Position numbers and translations under genes: made by a program
Shown: positions 27,358 through 36,254 of the stretch, one piece after another
Layout: each line of letters opens with the position of its first letter
Position numbering within the stretch: position 1 is the first letter of the stretch
Notes under the pieces: generated by a model
The model's database searches: none
The model's input: only the letters and a program-made list of their open reading frames with translations
What the model was told of the DNA's origin: nothing
Source: Microcoleus sp. FACHB-61
Lineage (GTDB): Bacteria > Cyanobacteriota > Cyanobacteriia > Cyanobacteriales > Microcoleaceae
Length of the DNA: 64,000 nt
Reading direction: 5' to 3'
NCBI GenBank assembly: GCA_014695295.1
Contig: JACJNY010000070.1
Location: 124,001 to 188,000 of the forward strand

Positions 27358-27500
27358 GTCAGGAACCTCAGCCTAAAGGCATGAGGCTTGTAAGAGATTC
27401 TTGCGAGCCGTCCTGACCAGCCTAAGACTTTCGAGGTCTACGTTTTGTGAGTCACGACACCCTGGGATGCGAAGCTAGTCCCCTGCCCTGTCATTTGCAG
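27358..27500 (+). ncRNA. HEARO (IscB omega-RNA type) structured RNA
   Basis: GTCAGGA at 27358 pairs with TCCTGAC at 27411, closing a junction. Inside are a hairpin CCTCAGCC-TAAA-GGCATGAGG and a 9-bp stem CTTGTAAGA/TCTTGCGAG. Downstream come AGAC/GTCT and the conserved-looking GTGAGTCACGACACCCTGGG and GATGCGAAGCTAGTCC. This order and wording match my memory of the HEARO RNA that accompanies IscB HNH nucleases. No iscB follows. Family assignment is from recall, not from a covariance search. Confidence 0.65.
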
Positions 27501-27690
27501 TTAAACAGTTTTAAGGTCACTGAAACAGTGCTGCAAGTTTAACAAGCTCTCAAAACATTGGCGAAGCTAACTTTACCCGTAAGGGAGTTTTGGAGAAGAC
27601 CACATCTCCACGGAGGGGCAACCATACCCCTCCACCCCAATCCAATGTAAAGCCGTCCTAGAAGGACGGGGTTTCAGACCCATTTTTCTG
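27358..27690 (+). mobile_element. Non-autonomous IS200/605-like element carrying HEARO RNA
   Basis: From the 5' end of the HEARO RNA to a right-end hairpin CCGTCCT-AGA-AGGACGG (27653-27669) followed by GGGGTTTCAGACC, a layout typical of IS200/605-family ends. There is no transposase and no nuclease ORF in the 330 bp. The element ends directly against ATGA (27691-27694), which is also the start codon of the antitoxin gene; HEARO elements are reported to sit next to ATGA or GTGA. The exact left boundary is uncertain. Confidence 0.55.
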
Positions 27691-27921
27691 ATGAAAGTGT
27701 CTATCTCTTTGCCAGATGAGCTAGTGCGTTACATTGACGAGCGTGTAGAAAATCGCAGTCGGCTAGTTGAGCTTTTATTGCAAGCATGGCGCAAACAACA
27801 AGAACAGCAGGCAATGGTAGAAGCCTGTTTATTGCTGGATGAACTGAGCGATCAATTAACCGATGAGGATGAAGCATGGCAGCAAGCAGCGATTACCGAC
27901 TGGGAAGCATCTGGCTCGTGA
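27691..27921 (+). CDS. Ribbon-helix-helix antitoxin
   Basis: 76 aa. The N-terminal MKVSISLPDELVRYIDERV is a ribbon-helix-helix DNA-binding motif; the C-terminal half is acidic and Gln-rich, as expected for the toxin-binding tail. It overlaps the toxin gene by 46 bp, so the two are co-translated. It should bind its own promoter and neutralise the PemK/MazF-like toxin. The upstream 330 bp are a mobile element, so its native promoter may have been displaced. Confidence 0.85.
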   Translation: MKVSISLPDELVRYIDERVENRSRLVELLLQAWRKQQEQQAMVEACLLLDELSDQLTDEDEAWQQAAITDWEASGS

Positions 27922-28238
27922 ATTTCGATCCCTCAGTCGGTACAGAAATCCGCAAGACTCGACCGGCGGTAATTATTTCAGGAACTGCTTTTAATCAACG
28001 CAGTAAAGTCACAGTTCTGCCCATCACTTCTGCTGTTCCAAACGAGCATTTACGGCCCATTGTTTTGCCTGTAATTCCTTCAACTATCAATGGTCTGAGT
28101 ATCGAGAGTTTTATCGTGTGCGTCGATCCGATGACGTTTGATAAACGCAGACTGGTGCGCTGTCTTGGGCAATTGGAGTTGCACCAAATACCAGAAATTA
28201 AACAGATTTTGGCTCGATATTTAGAACTTGAAGAGTAG
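27876..28238 (+). CDS. MazF/PemK-family endoribonuclease toxin
   Basis: 120 aa with the PemK/MazF core: GSIWLVNFDPSVGTEIRKTRPAVI (read here as the GxIwxvxfdP...Grp region), KVTVLPITSA, and SFIVCVDPMTFDKRRLV. The catalytic Arg and Thr/Ser of the family (RKTRP and PITS) are present. It would cleave mRNA at short motifs when the antitoxin is degraded. The ATG chosen overlaps the antitoxin gene by 46 bp; a slightly later start is possible. Confidence 0.9.
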   Translation: MAASSDYRLGSIWLVNFDPSVGTEIRKTRPAVIISGTAFNQRSKVTVLPITSAVPNEHLRPIVLPVIPSTINGLSIESFIVCVDPMTFDKRRLVRCLGQLELHQIPEIKQILARYLELEE

Positions 28239-28428
28239 GGAAATGCAAAAGCTGGGGGGTGACAAATATAGCATCCAGCGACGCAGGATTTTGGGAGTGT
28301 TAAAAAACTTCCTACATGGCGGCCTTTGGCATCAGTGTAAGCGGGATAGAAAACGGAAATTTTGAGTCTTTATTCTGTGAACCTTGTGGCGACCATGAGT
28401 TTATTTGTCCTCACATTTGCGGTTTAAA

Positions 28429-28860
28429 CTATAAAAATTTGACTCGATTGTTAGCATCAATTTGTATATATTTTAACTTTTGGAGTTGAGATATTATTTT
28501 TTCTTGTTCAGACTCAGAAATTCCGCCTTGAAATTGAAACATGGCGGCGATTGAATTCTTAAGTGAGCTTATTTTGGTGGGCTTTAACTTTATGAGCCTT
28601 TCAAAAACATATTCAACTACTTCCGAACTATTTAGAGGTTTCGAGAAGTCTTTCGGGTTCTCTTCAATTCGGTGTTGGGCGTTTTGAGTTTCCTCTTCTT
28701 TTCTGGCTAGCTGTATCAGCAGTTGCGCCAAACGCAACTTGTCCCTGTATCCAAGCTGCTCGCATAAGCCAGCTATCTCATCATAAGTCATCACAACTTT
28801 CATTTGAAAATTCTCATCACGGGATAACTGCCGCCGTTGAGCCAATTCTGGATTTGACAT
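28429..28860 (-). CDS. Hypothetical protein, helical
   Basis: 143 aa, not recognised. The N-terminal half is predicted helical and polar (MTYDEIAGLCEQLGYRDKLRLAQLLIQLARKEEE in part), and the last 60 residues look like a small winged-helix-type module (SSLKNSIAAMFQFQGG, EKIISQLQKLKYI). The ATG at 28860 follows an A-rich leader. It stands alone between the toxin gene and decayed sequence. The C-terminal module may bind nucleic acid, but this is a guess from pattern only. Confidence 0.65.
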   Translation of the reverse strand: MSNPELAQRRQLSRDENFQMKVVMTYDEIAGLCEQLGYRDKLRLAQLLIQLARKEEETQNAQHRIEENPKDFSKPLNSSEVVEYVFERLIKLKPTKISSLKNSIAAMFQFQGGISESEQEKIISQLQKLKYIQIDANNRVKFL

Positions 28861-28869
28861 AAAACAACA

Positions 28870-29226
28870 TTGAATTCATTTTTTCATCTTACCACTGCCG
28901 CAAAGATTCGAGTAAACCCTCCAACTCCTCTGCATCATCGCAGCAAATTCGATAAACCCGATCGCCCCGCCGCCGACATCTACCTGCAACTCGTCAACAA
29001 ACACCACTGCCCCAAATCCACAGAAGGCATCGCCCCGCACCATCACGGAACTCCAAATCTACTCGCAACTCCTAGACGGGTAGAAATACCCCATCCTCAT
29101 TTTCTACGAAGACGCGATCGCCGCTACCCAAGGTTTTAGCCAAACTTTTCTGGATGCCCTCACACGCTTTGACGCTACAATCTGCCTCATCACCGACTCA
29201 TCCCATCCCATCATTCCCACTTTCTA
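28870..29226 (+). pseudogene. Degraded coding remnant, unrecognised
   Basis: Two frames on the plus strand give protein-like stretches that do not join: ADIYLQLVNKHHCPKSTEG in one, then TELQIYSQLLDG, a TAG, and KYPILIFYEDAIAATQG with LDALTRFDATICLIT to a stop at about 29226 in another. The break pattern (frameshift plus nonsense) suggests a decayed gene. On the minus strand 28895-28967 also reads as a plausible short C-terminus (VYRICCDDAEELEGLLE), so the area may be a patchwork. Family not identified. Confidence 0.35.
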
Positions 29227-29322
29227 AACTCAACACCCCCACCCGATCCAATCTATACTTACCTGGCTGCAACGCACCCTATTACAAAACTAGCCGATAA
29301 AAGTTAGTCTTCAGATTTGATA

Positions 29323-29964
29323 TTACTCCCAGTAATTTTCCCAATCATCCTTAAAAGCTTGCTGCAATCTCTGCATATACGCATCAGTCTTAATCTTCAC
29401 CATCCACAGATTATTAGCATTGCGGCCTCCCTTGCACACAACACCTTCATCCACACCGTATTTCCCCTTGCGAAGATCATCCATAAACTTGCCCGTCAGT
29501 TTGCCGCGATAAATCACTCGCGCAATATTGAATTTACCAAAATCCTGAATAAATCGATCGGGAACAACCATACCGCCCTCAGTTTCCACATCAAAAAGCA
29601 CCAGTTTTTTGCGATCGTCCTTTTTGTGCCTTCCCGCAAACGAGTTAGCACCAAAAAACTCTGTAAACACAGTAATTTCAGGGCAGTGATACTGTTCGTT
29701 CTCTCGAAATATAGACTCTAAGGGACTAGCAAAGTCTCTTTTAAATATTTCCGGTGCTTCTTCTAAACCTGGATGTGCAGCATTAAATTCTGCAATTCCC
29801 ATCTCATCCAAATCAAATCTACTGCGGCGCGTACCAAAAGCATACCAACCAAGTTCAACTTCCCAAACCCAATGCAAATTAGTGCCATCGTACTTCTCAA
29901 AAGCTACACATTGTTCGTTAGGGCAATTTTTACTATCTGGAATTTTGGGATAGGCAAGAAGCAT
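29323..29964 (-). CDS. RNA ligase-like nucleotidyltransferase
   Basis: 213 aa carrying the covalent nucleotidyltransferase motifs: motif I EKYDGTN (Lys24 would take AMP), motif III-like ITVFTEFFG, motif IV DEGVVCKGG and motif V WMVKIKT. No OB-fold or zinc domain is attached, so it resembles the compact T4 Rnl2-type RNA ligase core. Family knowledge predicts ATP-dependent sealing of RNA ends. It is a lone gene next to decayed sequence, with no Rtc or Pnkp/Hen1 partner in view. Phage or plasmid origin is possible. Confidence 0.8.
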   Translation of the reverse strand: MLLAYPKIPDSKNCPNEQCVAFEKYDGTNLHWVWEVELGWYAFGTRRSRFDLDEMGIAEFNAAHPGLEEAPEIFKRDFASPLESIFRENEQYHCPEITVFTEFFGANSFAGRHKKDDRKKLVLFDVETEGGMVVPDRFIQDFGKFNIARVIYRGKLTGKFMDDLRKGKYGVDEGVVCKGGRNANNLWMVKIKTDAYMQRLQQAFKDDWENYWE

Positions 29965-30119
29965 AAGTCGTGCGTTAGCGAAGCCCTCGAAGACGATCGC
30001 TCCCCAACAAAAGAGACTATTCTCAGTTTACCCCATAATCGATGAAAGCGTTTGCCATAAAACGATCGCGGTTTTTTCCGTACCGAACTCCTGGAGTATT
30101 GCTATATATATGAAGGGCT

Positions 30120-30149
30120 AAAAAGTTAAGCTGAAAAACTTAACTTTTT
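30120..30149 (-). terminator. Terminator after the EF-hand/Erv gene
   Basis: An 11-bp stem (30120-30130 with 30139-30149), A-rich on one arm and T-rich on the other, with an 8-nt loop, lies 9 bp after the stop codon of the minus-strand gene. The T-run within the 3' arm makes it usable in both directions. Confidence 0.7.
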
Positions 30150-30158
30150 AACTGCTAT

Positions 30159-32576
30159 TCAAGTAGCCTCTACGAACAAACCGCTTCGAGCAAACTCCTC
30201 TTCTTCAGGAGTAAAGACTGGATCTTCATCCACAAGGTCAGGGTCAAAGTAGTATGTCTCTTGTAGGAATTGCCCCGTGACGATCGCCTCGTCCAACTCC
30301 TGGATGTAATCTTGGGCAACTAAGCATACCTCCTTGATTCCTTCCTCATCCCTCTTATCCAACAGCTTATGCAATATTGCTCTCACCCCTGTCAGTCGTG
30401 CTGCGGGCTTCAGGATACCGTAGAGGCGGTACATCCGATCGGTGGCAATGCTGATTTGTTTGAGGGCTTTGGCTTGTGCTAGCTCAGACTCAATGCTGGG
30501 CCAATAACGGGTGGTGTAGAATGCTTCCTCATCCTTTTGATACCACTCCTCGGATCGCCCAATTGATGAGGAGACAGTGTTGTGCAACTTCCAGAAGAAT
30601 AAGCGCATAGAAGGGCCATCTACTACGGTGGACAGCTTTGCCTCCATTGATACCTCAAAGCTATTCAGACGCGGGTCGCGCCCAAGCACGAGGTACTCCA
30701 CAGGGTAAATTTCCACCTCCTTATTCTGCACGACGTAGGCGTTGAGGTGGTGGCGGCAGTAGGGGCAGGGATACATACTGGCAAACAGGTTGAAGAAGTG
30801 CTTGAAGATGGCCACCAGAGTTTTTTGGTGTTCTGGGGTCTTGGTAGAGACTATCTCAGCCGTAGTGTGCAAGAAACGCCACACCGCAGGGCCAATATAG
30901 TAAGGGAAGCTGACCCGCATTTGTGAATTCTTTACTTCAGGGCGATCGATATACACATCGATGAACGCCACATATTGCGAGAGTTCGCCAGACTCGCGCC
31001 CAGACTCTAAGCGTTCGCGCCGTTTCTGTATCCCATTGAGGTAGTGGTGCGTCAAGCGCCATGCCTGTTGAAGCATCAGCTTCTGTTTTGGAGCGCATTG
31101 GGGAAAGCCTTCTGCAACATCCGCCCCATAGCGCCCAAATTCCCCTGACGTTTTAGTCGCTTCGTACCACTGGTTTAAAGCCACTTCGTCAGGCACCGTG
31201 TTGAAGGGAATGTCTGCTGCGGTAATGACGCTGAAGGCAGCCAGCAACTTCGGCATAAAGTCTTCATACCAATATGCTACTGGCATCATCGCACCATCTA
31301 TTTCCTCTGATGCCTCCGAGAGGATGACGCGGTTCCACTTCTTCAGGTACTCCTTGGGATCTCCCTCGGATGGGGCTGGTGGCGCTGCCATGTTCTCACT
31401 CAGCTCCAGGTTTCGCAGTCGGTTGAGTTCGTTGATGGCAAGCACACCTTCGGCAATGTCACGCAAGTTGACACTATCCTTTTTGATGGTCATTGCCAAC
31501 TCGACTGCCGCCCCAAACTTCTCCTTGCCGGTGGCAGACTTATCCCGCGCCTCCAACATGGCTTGTTCTTGGGCCAACATTTCAGGAGTTTTTTCTATGG
31601 TTTTCCAGTTCTTGATGCGATGCTCTAGTCGGGCATATTCATCTTCGACCGATTTAACTACTGCATCCAGTAGAGGGTTGCACGCCGGCTCTACTACACC
31701 CAATCCTTTATAAAGCGCGATCGCACTCCTGACAAATCGCACAAAATCAGCAATTCTGTATGGCAAGTCTCTCACGCACAGGTGAGTCTCGTGGTTGGCA
31801 CAGAAACTCTCGCGGAAGCTGCGGTAGGCTGCTCCCTGGATCAGACGAAATAAACCAATCTGCATCTCCAAGCGGGATGTACCGCGCTTCTTCTCAGCTT
31901 GTGGGTGTTGGGCGAGTAGTTCTTTTAGCCGCGCTATTTCTCGATTGCAAGCGGTAGGTGGTTCTTGTAGATCTTCTAGATTAGGTTCAATAGTGGCAGA
32001 AGCTGCCTCGTTGGCAGCAGTGGCTATACTTTCGAGCGCAGCGGCTGTACTATCTGAAATCTCGGCTGTCTGTGTACTGACAACCGGAACCGGCGAGTCT
32101 CGATCTCCTGTTGTGATCTCTGGCTCATCGGGTACGAGTGTGCAGAATTCCTCAAAGTCAATTAAGGCATTGCCGTCATGGTCTGCCTCTTTGATAATCT
32201 CATCGAGCTCTGGCTCTGTCAGCCCAAACGGGCTCATCACATCCTGCAGCTCGTTTTTACTGATTTGACCGGTACCGTTTTCATCAAATACACTAAATGA
32301 CATTTTGAGACGACTCTGGCGATCGCCTTGCTGGGACACCATCAGCATTTTGAATTCCTCAAAATCGATACTGCCAGACTTGTCTAAGTCCACTTCCTCG
32401 ATCATGTCGCGCAGCTCGGTTTCGTTAGGACTCTGGCCTAGCGATCGCATCACTTGACCGAGTTCTTCTGATGAAATAGCACCGCTCCCGTCCGCGTCCA
32501 ATACTTTGAACACTTCCCATAACTTTGCCTCCTCTTCTTCAGTCATGGCTTTTTTTTCAAACTCCACAGAGGTCAT
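30159..32576 (-). CDS. Calmodulin-like EF-hand protein fused to an Erv/ALR-like sulfhydryl oxidase domain
   Basis: 805 aa from the ATG at 32576 (GGGAGA nine bases upstream; the TTG at 32591 is less likely). Residues about 15-150 hold four EF hands in two pairs, calmodulin-like in spacing and wording. The loops start DADGSGAIS, DLDKSGSID, DENGTGQIS and DHDGNALID, and ELGQVMRSLGQSP follows the first. A helical middle region of about 370 residues is not recognised. Near 570-690 there is an Erv1/ALR pattern: GPAVWRFLHT, YPCPYCRHHL with the CxxC centre, and FFWKLHNTV. No signal peptide or membrane segment is evident. The predicted activity is Ca2+-regulated disulfide formation; this is inference. 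Such a fusion is very unusual for a bacterium. Confidence 0.82.
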   Translation of the reverse strand: MTSVEFEKKAMTEEEEAKLWEVFKVLDADGSGAISSEELGQVMRSLGQSPNETELRDMIEEVDLDKSGSIDFEEFKMLMVSQQGDRQSRLKMSFSVFDENGTGQISKNELQDVMSPFGLTEPELDEIIKEADHDGNALIDFEEFCTLVPDEPEITTGDRDSPVPVVSTQTAEISDSTAAALESIATAANEAASATIEPNLEDLQEPPTACNREIARLKELLAQHPQAEKKRGTSRLEMQIGLFRLIQGAAYRSFRESFCANHETHLCVRDLPYRIADFVRFVRSAIALYKGLGVVEPACNPLLDAVVKSVEDEYARLEHRIKNWKTIEKTPEMLAQEQAMLEARDKSATGKEKFGAAVELAMTIKKDSVNLRDIAEGVLAINELNRLRNLELSENMAAPPAPSEGDPKEYLKKWNRVILSEASEEIDGAMMPVAYWYEDFMPKLLAAFSVITAADIPFNTVPDEVALNQWYEATKTSGEFGRYGADVAEGFPQCAPKQKLMLQQAWRLTHHYLNGIQKRRERLESGRESGELSQYVAFIDVYIDRPEVKNSQMRVSFPYYIGPAVWRFLHTTAEIVSTKTPEHQKTLVAIFKHFFNLFASMYPCPYCRHHLNAYVVQNKEVEIYPVEYLVLGRDPRLNSFEVSMEAKLSTVVDGPSMRLFFWKLHNTVSSSIGRSEEWYQKDEEAFYTTRYWPSIESELAQAKALKQISIATDRMYRLYGILKPAARLTGVRAILHKLLDKRDEEGIKEVCLVAQDYIQELDEAIVTGQFLQETYYFDPDLVDEDPVFTPEEEEFARSGLFVEAT

Positions 32577-33237
32577 ACTAAATTCTCCCAAATTTTTTTA
32601 TTTTATGTCTATTAATTATGGCCACTATAAGTAGGTAATCACAAAAAAACAATAATATTTTGTAAGCTTTTGTAGGGGCTGGTTTAGCCTAGGATATATA
32701 CTAAGAGAGATGTTATGAGTGCAAAACCCGCGCTATCATGTAATGTTTATTTGAACCCACTTACTTTAACTCCTGATGAATTACGCAACTGTTACAAATG
32801 ATACTATAACTCTGCATAGTTGCCAGCGTTATCGCAATGATTGGGCGTTTTAGTGGGTAAATTAAATAGTTAGAAAGCCATCCGTATTTAAGTCACTCAA
32901 GAGTTTTTATTGTTGACCTTGGAAAGTTGACTGTGAGTCGATAAACTCAAAATTGCGCTCATATATCGAAGATACATATGATTGCCACTTGACTCAACTT
33001 TGTAATTCCGATGAAGCGCGGATTTGAGCTGAAGCGGTTATCCTGCGATCTAGACTGAAGGGCGAGATCCTTTTGCATCAGGATTTAAGTTAAAAGTAGA
33101 GGCAATATTCGGTCATAGTTGAGTGAATTTAAATCATCTATGATAGCAATCCTATTTCATTTGTGAACAATTTTTATGCCCAGCACGCGATCGAGTCTAG
33201 GAGGGGGTTTTAACGATTTCCCCCCTTCCCCTTCTAG
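32577..33237. other. 660-bp gene-free region
   Basis: AT-rich DNA upstream of the EF-hand gene. I see no ORF of quality, tRNA or repeat array. A G-rich/C-rich inverted segment (about 33201-33226) sits just after the htrA-like gene and may help termination. Confidence 0.5.
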
Positions 33238-34515
33238 TTAAAAATCCCTCAGTTGAGCAGTTTGAACGGGAACTTCTTTAATCTCGGAACCTCGGCGCAC
33301 CTTCAGTTCCAGAATTTGACCGATTTGGCTGTTTTCCACCAAATTTTGCAACTGTTCGGGTTCAGTCACTGCCTCGCCCTCAATTTGAACGATGACATCC
33401 CCCTTGCGAATCCCTGCTTCCTCAGCAGGCGTATTTGGCACAACTCGCATCACTAACACCCCTTTCACTTCCGGCACAATCAAAGGAGCGTTGGGGTCAG
33501 AATTATTCTCTCTGGCCATTTCAGGAGTCAAAGCAATCATCTGAATCCCCAAAAACGGATGGCTGACTTTTTCTCCCTTGGCTAACTGCGCGTAGATGGC
33601 CTTGGCTTTGTCGATCGGAATCGCAAACCCAATACCCATTGCATCAGCTCGAATCGCCGTGTTGATGCCAATTACTTCTCCTCTGCTGTTTAACAGGGGG
33701 CCGCCGGAATTGCCGGGATTGATGGCGGCGTCGGTTTGAATGAAATCGAGCCGCTTGTCGGGAATGCCGACGGCTGCACTGGAGCGTTTGAGGGTGCTGA
33801 TAATGCCCAAGGTGACGGTGTTGTCAAATCCCAGGGGGTTGCCCACGGCGATCGCCCAATCTCCCACTTTCACCGCGTCGGAATCTCCCAAGGTGGCCGT
33901 CGGCAGGTTTAATTGCTTGGTATTAATTTTGACAACAGCCAAATCAGTTACTTCGTCAGTACCTTGCACTTCTCCTGGAAATGTCCTGCCGTCGTTTAAG
34001 GTGACAGTCACTCGATCGGCTTTGTCAACTACGTGAGCGTTGGTTAAAACAATCCCGCTTTTGTCAATGATGAAGCCGGAACCTTGACCGCGCAACCGTT
34101 CTTGTCTGGGGGTCATGCTGCGCAAATCTTCTCCCAAAAATCTGCGGAAGAAGGGGTCTTCCATTAACGGATCGATGTTGCGGCTGACAGTGCGCTCAGT
34201 ATCAATACGGACAACTGCCGGCCCGACTCGATCGACTGCAGCCGTTACAAAACTGCCGGTATCCGCCGGGAGTTCCCCGCCCCGCAGCGCTAACAGTTGC
34301 GGATTCGGCGGGCTGGCTGGCGAAGTCTGGAACTCTACTTTATGCACGGCTGTTTTGGCCTGTTCCCGCAAGTTGAGCGGATTTTTGCCGTCAGCGGCGG
34401 CAGCGGGTGCAGCATTTATGGCTGAAGCACTCAGGGCGATCGTCATTGCTAAAATGAGGGCGAACCAGCGAACAACGGTTCGGGGCCCGGGGCGAAAAAA
34501 CTTAAATAGTGGCAT
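33238..34515 (-). CDS. HtrA/HhoA-type periplasmic serine protease
   Basis: 425 aa. An N-terminal membrane or signal segment (about 16-42, ending in AAPAAAA) is followed by a trypsin-like domain with a full triad: His161 (TNAHVV), Asp191 (VTDLAVV) and Ser270 (NPGNSGGPL). A single PDZ domain (about 315-420) carries [16 protein letters not shown]. One PDZ and this length match the cyanobacterial HhoA/HhoB/HtrA set, but I cannot tell which paralog this is. It degrades or refolds damaged periplasmic and thylakoid-lumen proteins. Monocistronic, divergent from the repressor gene at 34718. Confidence 0.95.
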   Translation of the reverse strand: MPLFKFFRPGPRTVVRWFALILAMTIALSASAINAAPAAAADGKNPLNLREQAKTAVHKVEFQTSPASPPNPQLLALRGGELPADTGSFVTAAVDRVGPAVVRIDTERTVSRNIDPLMEDPFFRRFLGEDLRSMTPRQERLRGQGSGFIIDKSGIVLTNAHVVDKADRVTVTLNDGRTFPGEVQGTDEVTDLAVVKINTKQLNLPTATLGDSDAVKVGDWAIAVGNPLGFDNTVTLGIISTLKRSSAAVGIPDKRLDFIQTDAAINPGNSGGPLLNSRGEVIGINTAIRADAMGIGFAIPIDKAKAIYAQLAKGEKVSHPFLGIQMIALTPEMARENNSDPNAPLIVPEVKGVLVMRVVPNTPAEEAGIRKGDVIVQIEGEAVTEPEQLQNLVENSQIGQILELKVRRGSEIKEVPVQTAQLRDF

Positions 34516-34717
34516 AGCGTCAATCTTGGTTACTCTGGGTTAGTCTAGTAAAGGTATTCGATCGTGCGGAATCAATAATCTGTCGCTATGAAGATCCTAA
34601 ATATATTTTGCCAGTTAGAATACAACAGTTACAATACATGAGTTAGGAGCCAGTACAAACTCAACATATTCTCAATTCTAACTTTTTCTAACTTTTAAAA
34701 TTGCCCTCGTAACCCCG

Positions 34718-35071
34718 ATGATTATATCTGATACTTCTACTGACAAATCCGTACCGTCAAATTCCCACCACCATCACGACGCTGAATCAGTCCACCCTCA
34801 CCTTCACAATGAAGAATCTATGCGGCGGCTGGTCAATCGCTTGTCTCGGATTGAGGGACACGTCCGCGGCATCAAAACTATGGTGCAAGAAAACCGTCCC
34901 TGTCCCGAAGTTCTCGTGCAAGTTGCTGCGGTTCGAGGGGCGCTCGATCGCGTAGCGAGAATCATTCTCGACGAACATTTAACTGAGTGCATCGCCAGAG
35001 CAGCGAAAGAAGGCAATATTGATACCGAAATAGAAGAGTTGAAAGCGGCTTTGGATCGGTTTTTGCCTTAG
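34718..35071 (+). CDS. InrS-like Ni(II)-sensing repressor (CsoR/RcnR family)
   Basis: 117 aa, all-helical DUF156 fold. The His-rich N-terminus (residues 17-30) and metal ligands His30, Cys62, His87 and Cys91 reproduce, with a constant offset of 9, the His21/Cys53/His78/Cys82 set of Synechocystis InrS. CsoR copper sensors lack the N-terminal His and RcnR has His-Cys-His-His, so a nickel sensor is the best call. In Synechocystis InrS represses the exporter gene nrsD; no exporter is present here, and an IS1 remnant sits where a target gene could have been. Followed by its own terminator. Confidence 0.88.
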   Translation: MIISDTSTDKSVPSNSHHHHDAESVHPHLHNEESMRRLVNRLSRIEGHVRGIKTMVQENRPCPEVLVQVAAVRGALDRVARIILDEHLTECIARAAKEGNIDTEIEELKAALDRFLP

Positions 35072-35102
35072 CCGTTGCCAATTTATACCGAAAATTTGGG
35101 TT

Positions 35103-35130
35103 AAAGCCCCGCACTAAGCGGGCAGCTTTT
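35103..35130 (+). terminator. Terminator after the InrS-like gene
   Basis: AAAGC-CCCGC (35103-35112) pairs with GCGGG-CA-GCTTT (35118-35129) around a 5-nt loop and ends in TTTT, 32 bp after the stop codon. Confidence 0.7.
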
Positions 35131-35229
35131 ATCTAGCACTTTTCTTGATACAAAGAGCTGAGGTGTGAGCTCATCATACCATGATAGTAACAGAAGCAAA
35201 GCTAAAAAACGGAACGAGAAAGCAATACT

Positions 35230-35517
35230 GTGCAGTTGATGAAGCCATCCGAACAGCGCAGTAAATTGTGGGAATCGTTGCCTCCGGTCTATCGCCAATG
35301 TGCAATCGCCTATACGGATTTCTGGGCAGCGTATGGAGCCGTTCTACGCGCGCAAACGACAGCAAAACCAGCTAACGAAGAGCGATTCAACAATACATTG
35401 AGGCAACGGGTGTCTCGGCTAATCCGAAAAACTTTGTCCTTTTTAAAATTGTTGGAGAATCACATTGGTGCCATCTGGTATTTCATTCATCACTACAATG
35501 GAGCATTAATTGTGTAG
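35230..35517 (+). pseudogene. Truncated IS1-family transposase (C-terminal part)
   Basis: The frame contains LWESLPPVYRQCAIAYTDFW, TDFWAAYGAVL, RFNNTLRQRVSRLIRKTLSF and NHIGAIWYFIHHYN, the C-terminal part of IS1 transposase including catalytic-region sequence. The N-terminal DNA-binding half is missing. Between AYGAVL and RFNNT the spacing is too short, implying an internal deletion with a compensated frame. No terminal inverted repeats could be recognised. Inactive. Confidence 0.82.
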
Positions 35518-35669
35518 CACTACCAATACTTTGTGGAGGCTTTTAAGTGTTTAGAAAGCGACGAATTATAATTGGCATAATGAGCTGTTACTTTTCCAAA
35601 GGACATTAAGTTTTAAGCCTAATGTTGTTGGGAATATTTTATCGAAGCTCTTCTATCAAGGTGTAACCT

Positions 35670-36254
35670 GTGCTCAACTTACTTCTTCAAGTATGGGGAG
35701 GATTATTTTATCTTCTCAACAAAGTTTTTTTCTCAAGGGCGGAACGCAGTAAAAACAGTCAAGGCAAGCAAAAATCGCGTTTTTGGGCCTGGGCATTCTA
35801 TCTCATTGGTGTACCAGCATGGGTCATAGTTTTGGTATCGGGACGCAACTGGATAGCCGCAGCTATCGAAACAGGGGGCGCTCCGGCTATGCTGGTTGGG
35901 CTGATTAACGCGCGGAGGGGTCAAGGGCACGCACCCCTATGGCTTGACCATTTTGCAAAACTAGCCTTAGCAATCGGTCTGGGATTGAGCTTGTATGACT
36001 TCGGAGGCCTCACAAGTCTCAGTCAGGTGCTGGAACTAGGAATGGCTTCTGGATTCCTAATGGGAACTTATCTGCTTTCCAAAGACAAGCCTCATGGATA
36101 TTTCTGGCTGATGCTAGGGAATATTACCTGCGCCGGTCTTATGGGTATTCAGGCTCATTGGCTGCTTCTAGCCGAACAAACAATCTCCCTTGGATTCGTG
36201 TTTGACGCTTATTGGGTACAGCGGAGAAGACTTAAAATCAGGTCAAATAATTGA
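35670..36254 (+). CDS. Multi-pass membrane protein, possibly PnuC-like
   Basis: 194 aa with GTG start. After an amphipathic N-terminus come about six hydrophobic segments (for example FWAWAFYLIGVPAWVIVLV, LALAIGLGLSLYDFGG, YFWLMLGNITCAGLMGI). The order and the ending QTISLGFVFDAYW recall nicotinamide riboside transporters of the PnuC family, but the diagnostic residues are not clear enough. It sits between IS remnants, so horizontal acquisition is possible. Confidence 0.6.
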   Translation: MLNLLLQVWGGLFYLLNKVFFSRAERSKNSQGKQKSRFWAWAFYLIGVPAWVIVLVSGRNWIAAAIETGGAPAMLVGLINARRGQGHAPLWLDHFAKLALAIGLGLSLYDFGGLTSLSQVLELGMASGFLMGTYLLSKDKPHGYFWLMLGNITCAGLMGIQAHWLLLAEQTISLGFVFDAYWVQRRRLKIRSNN

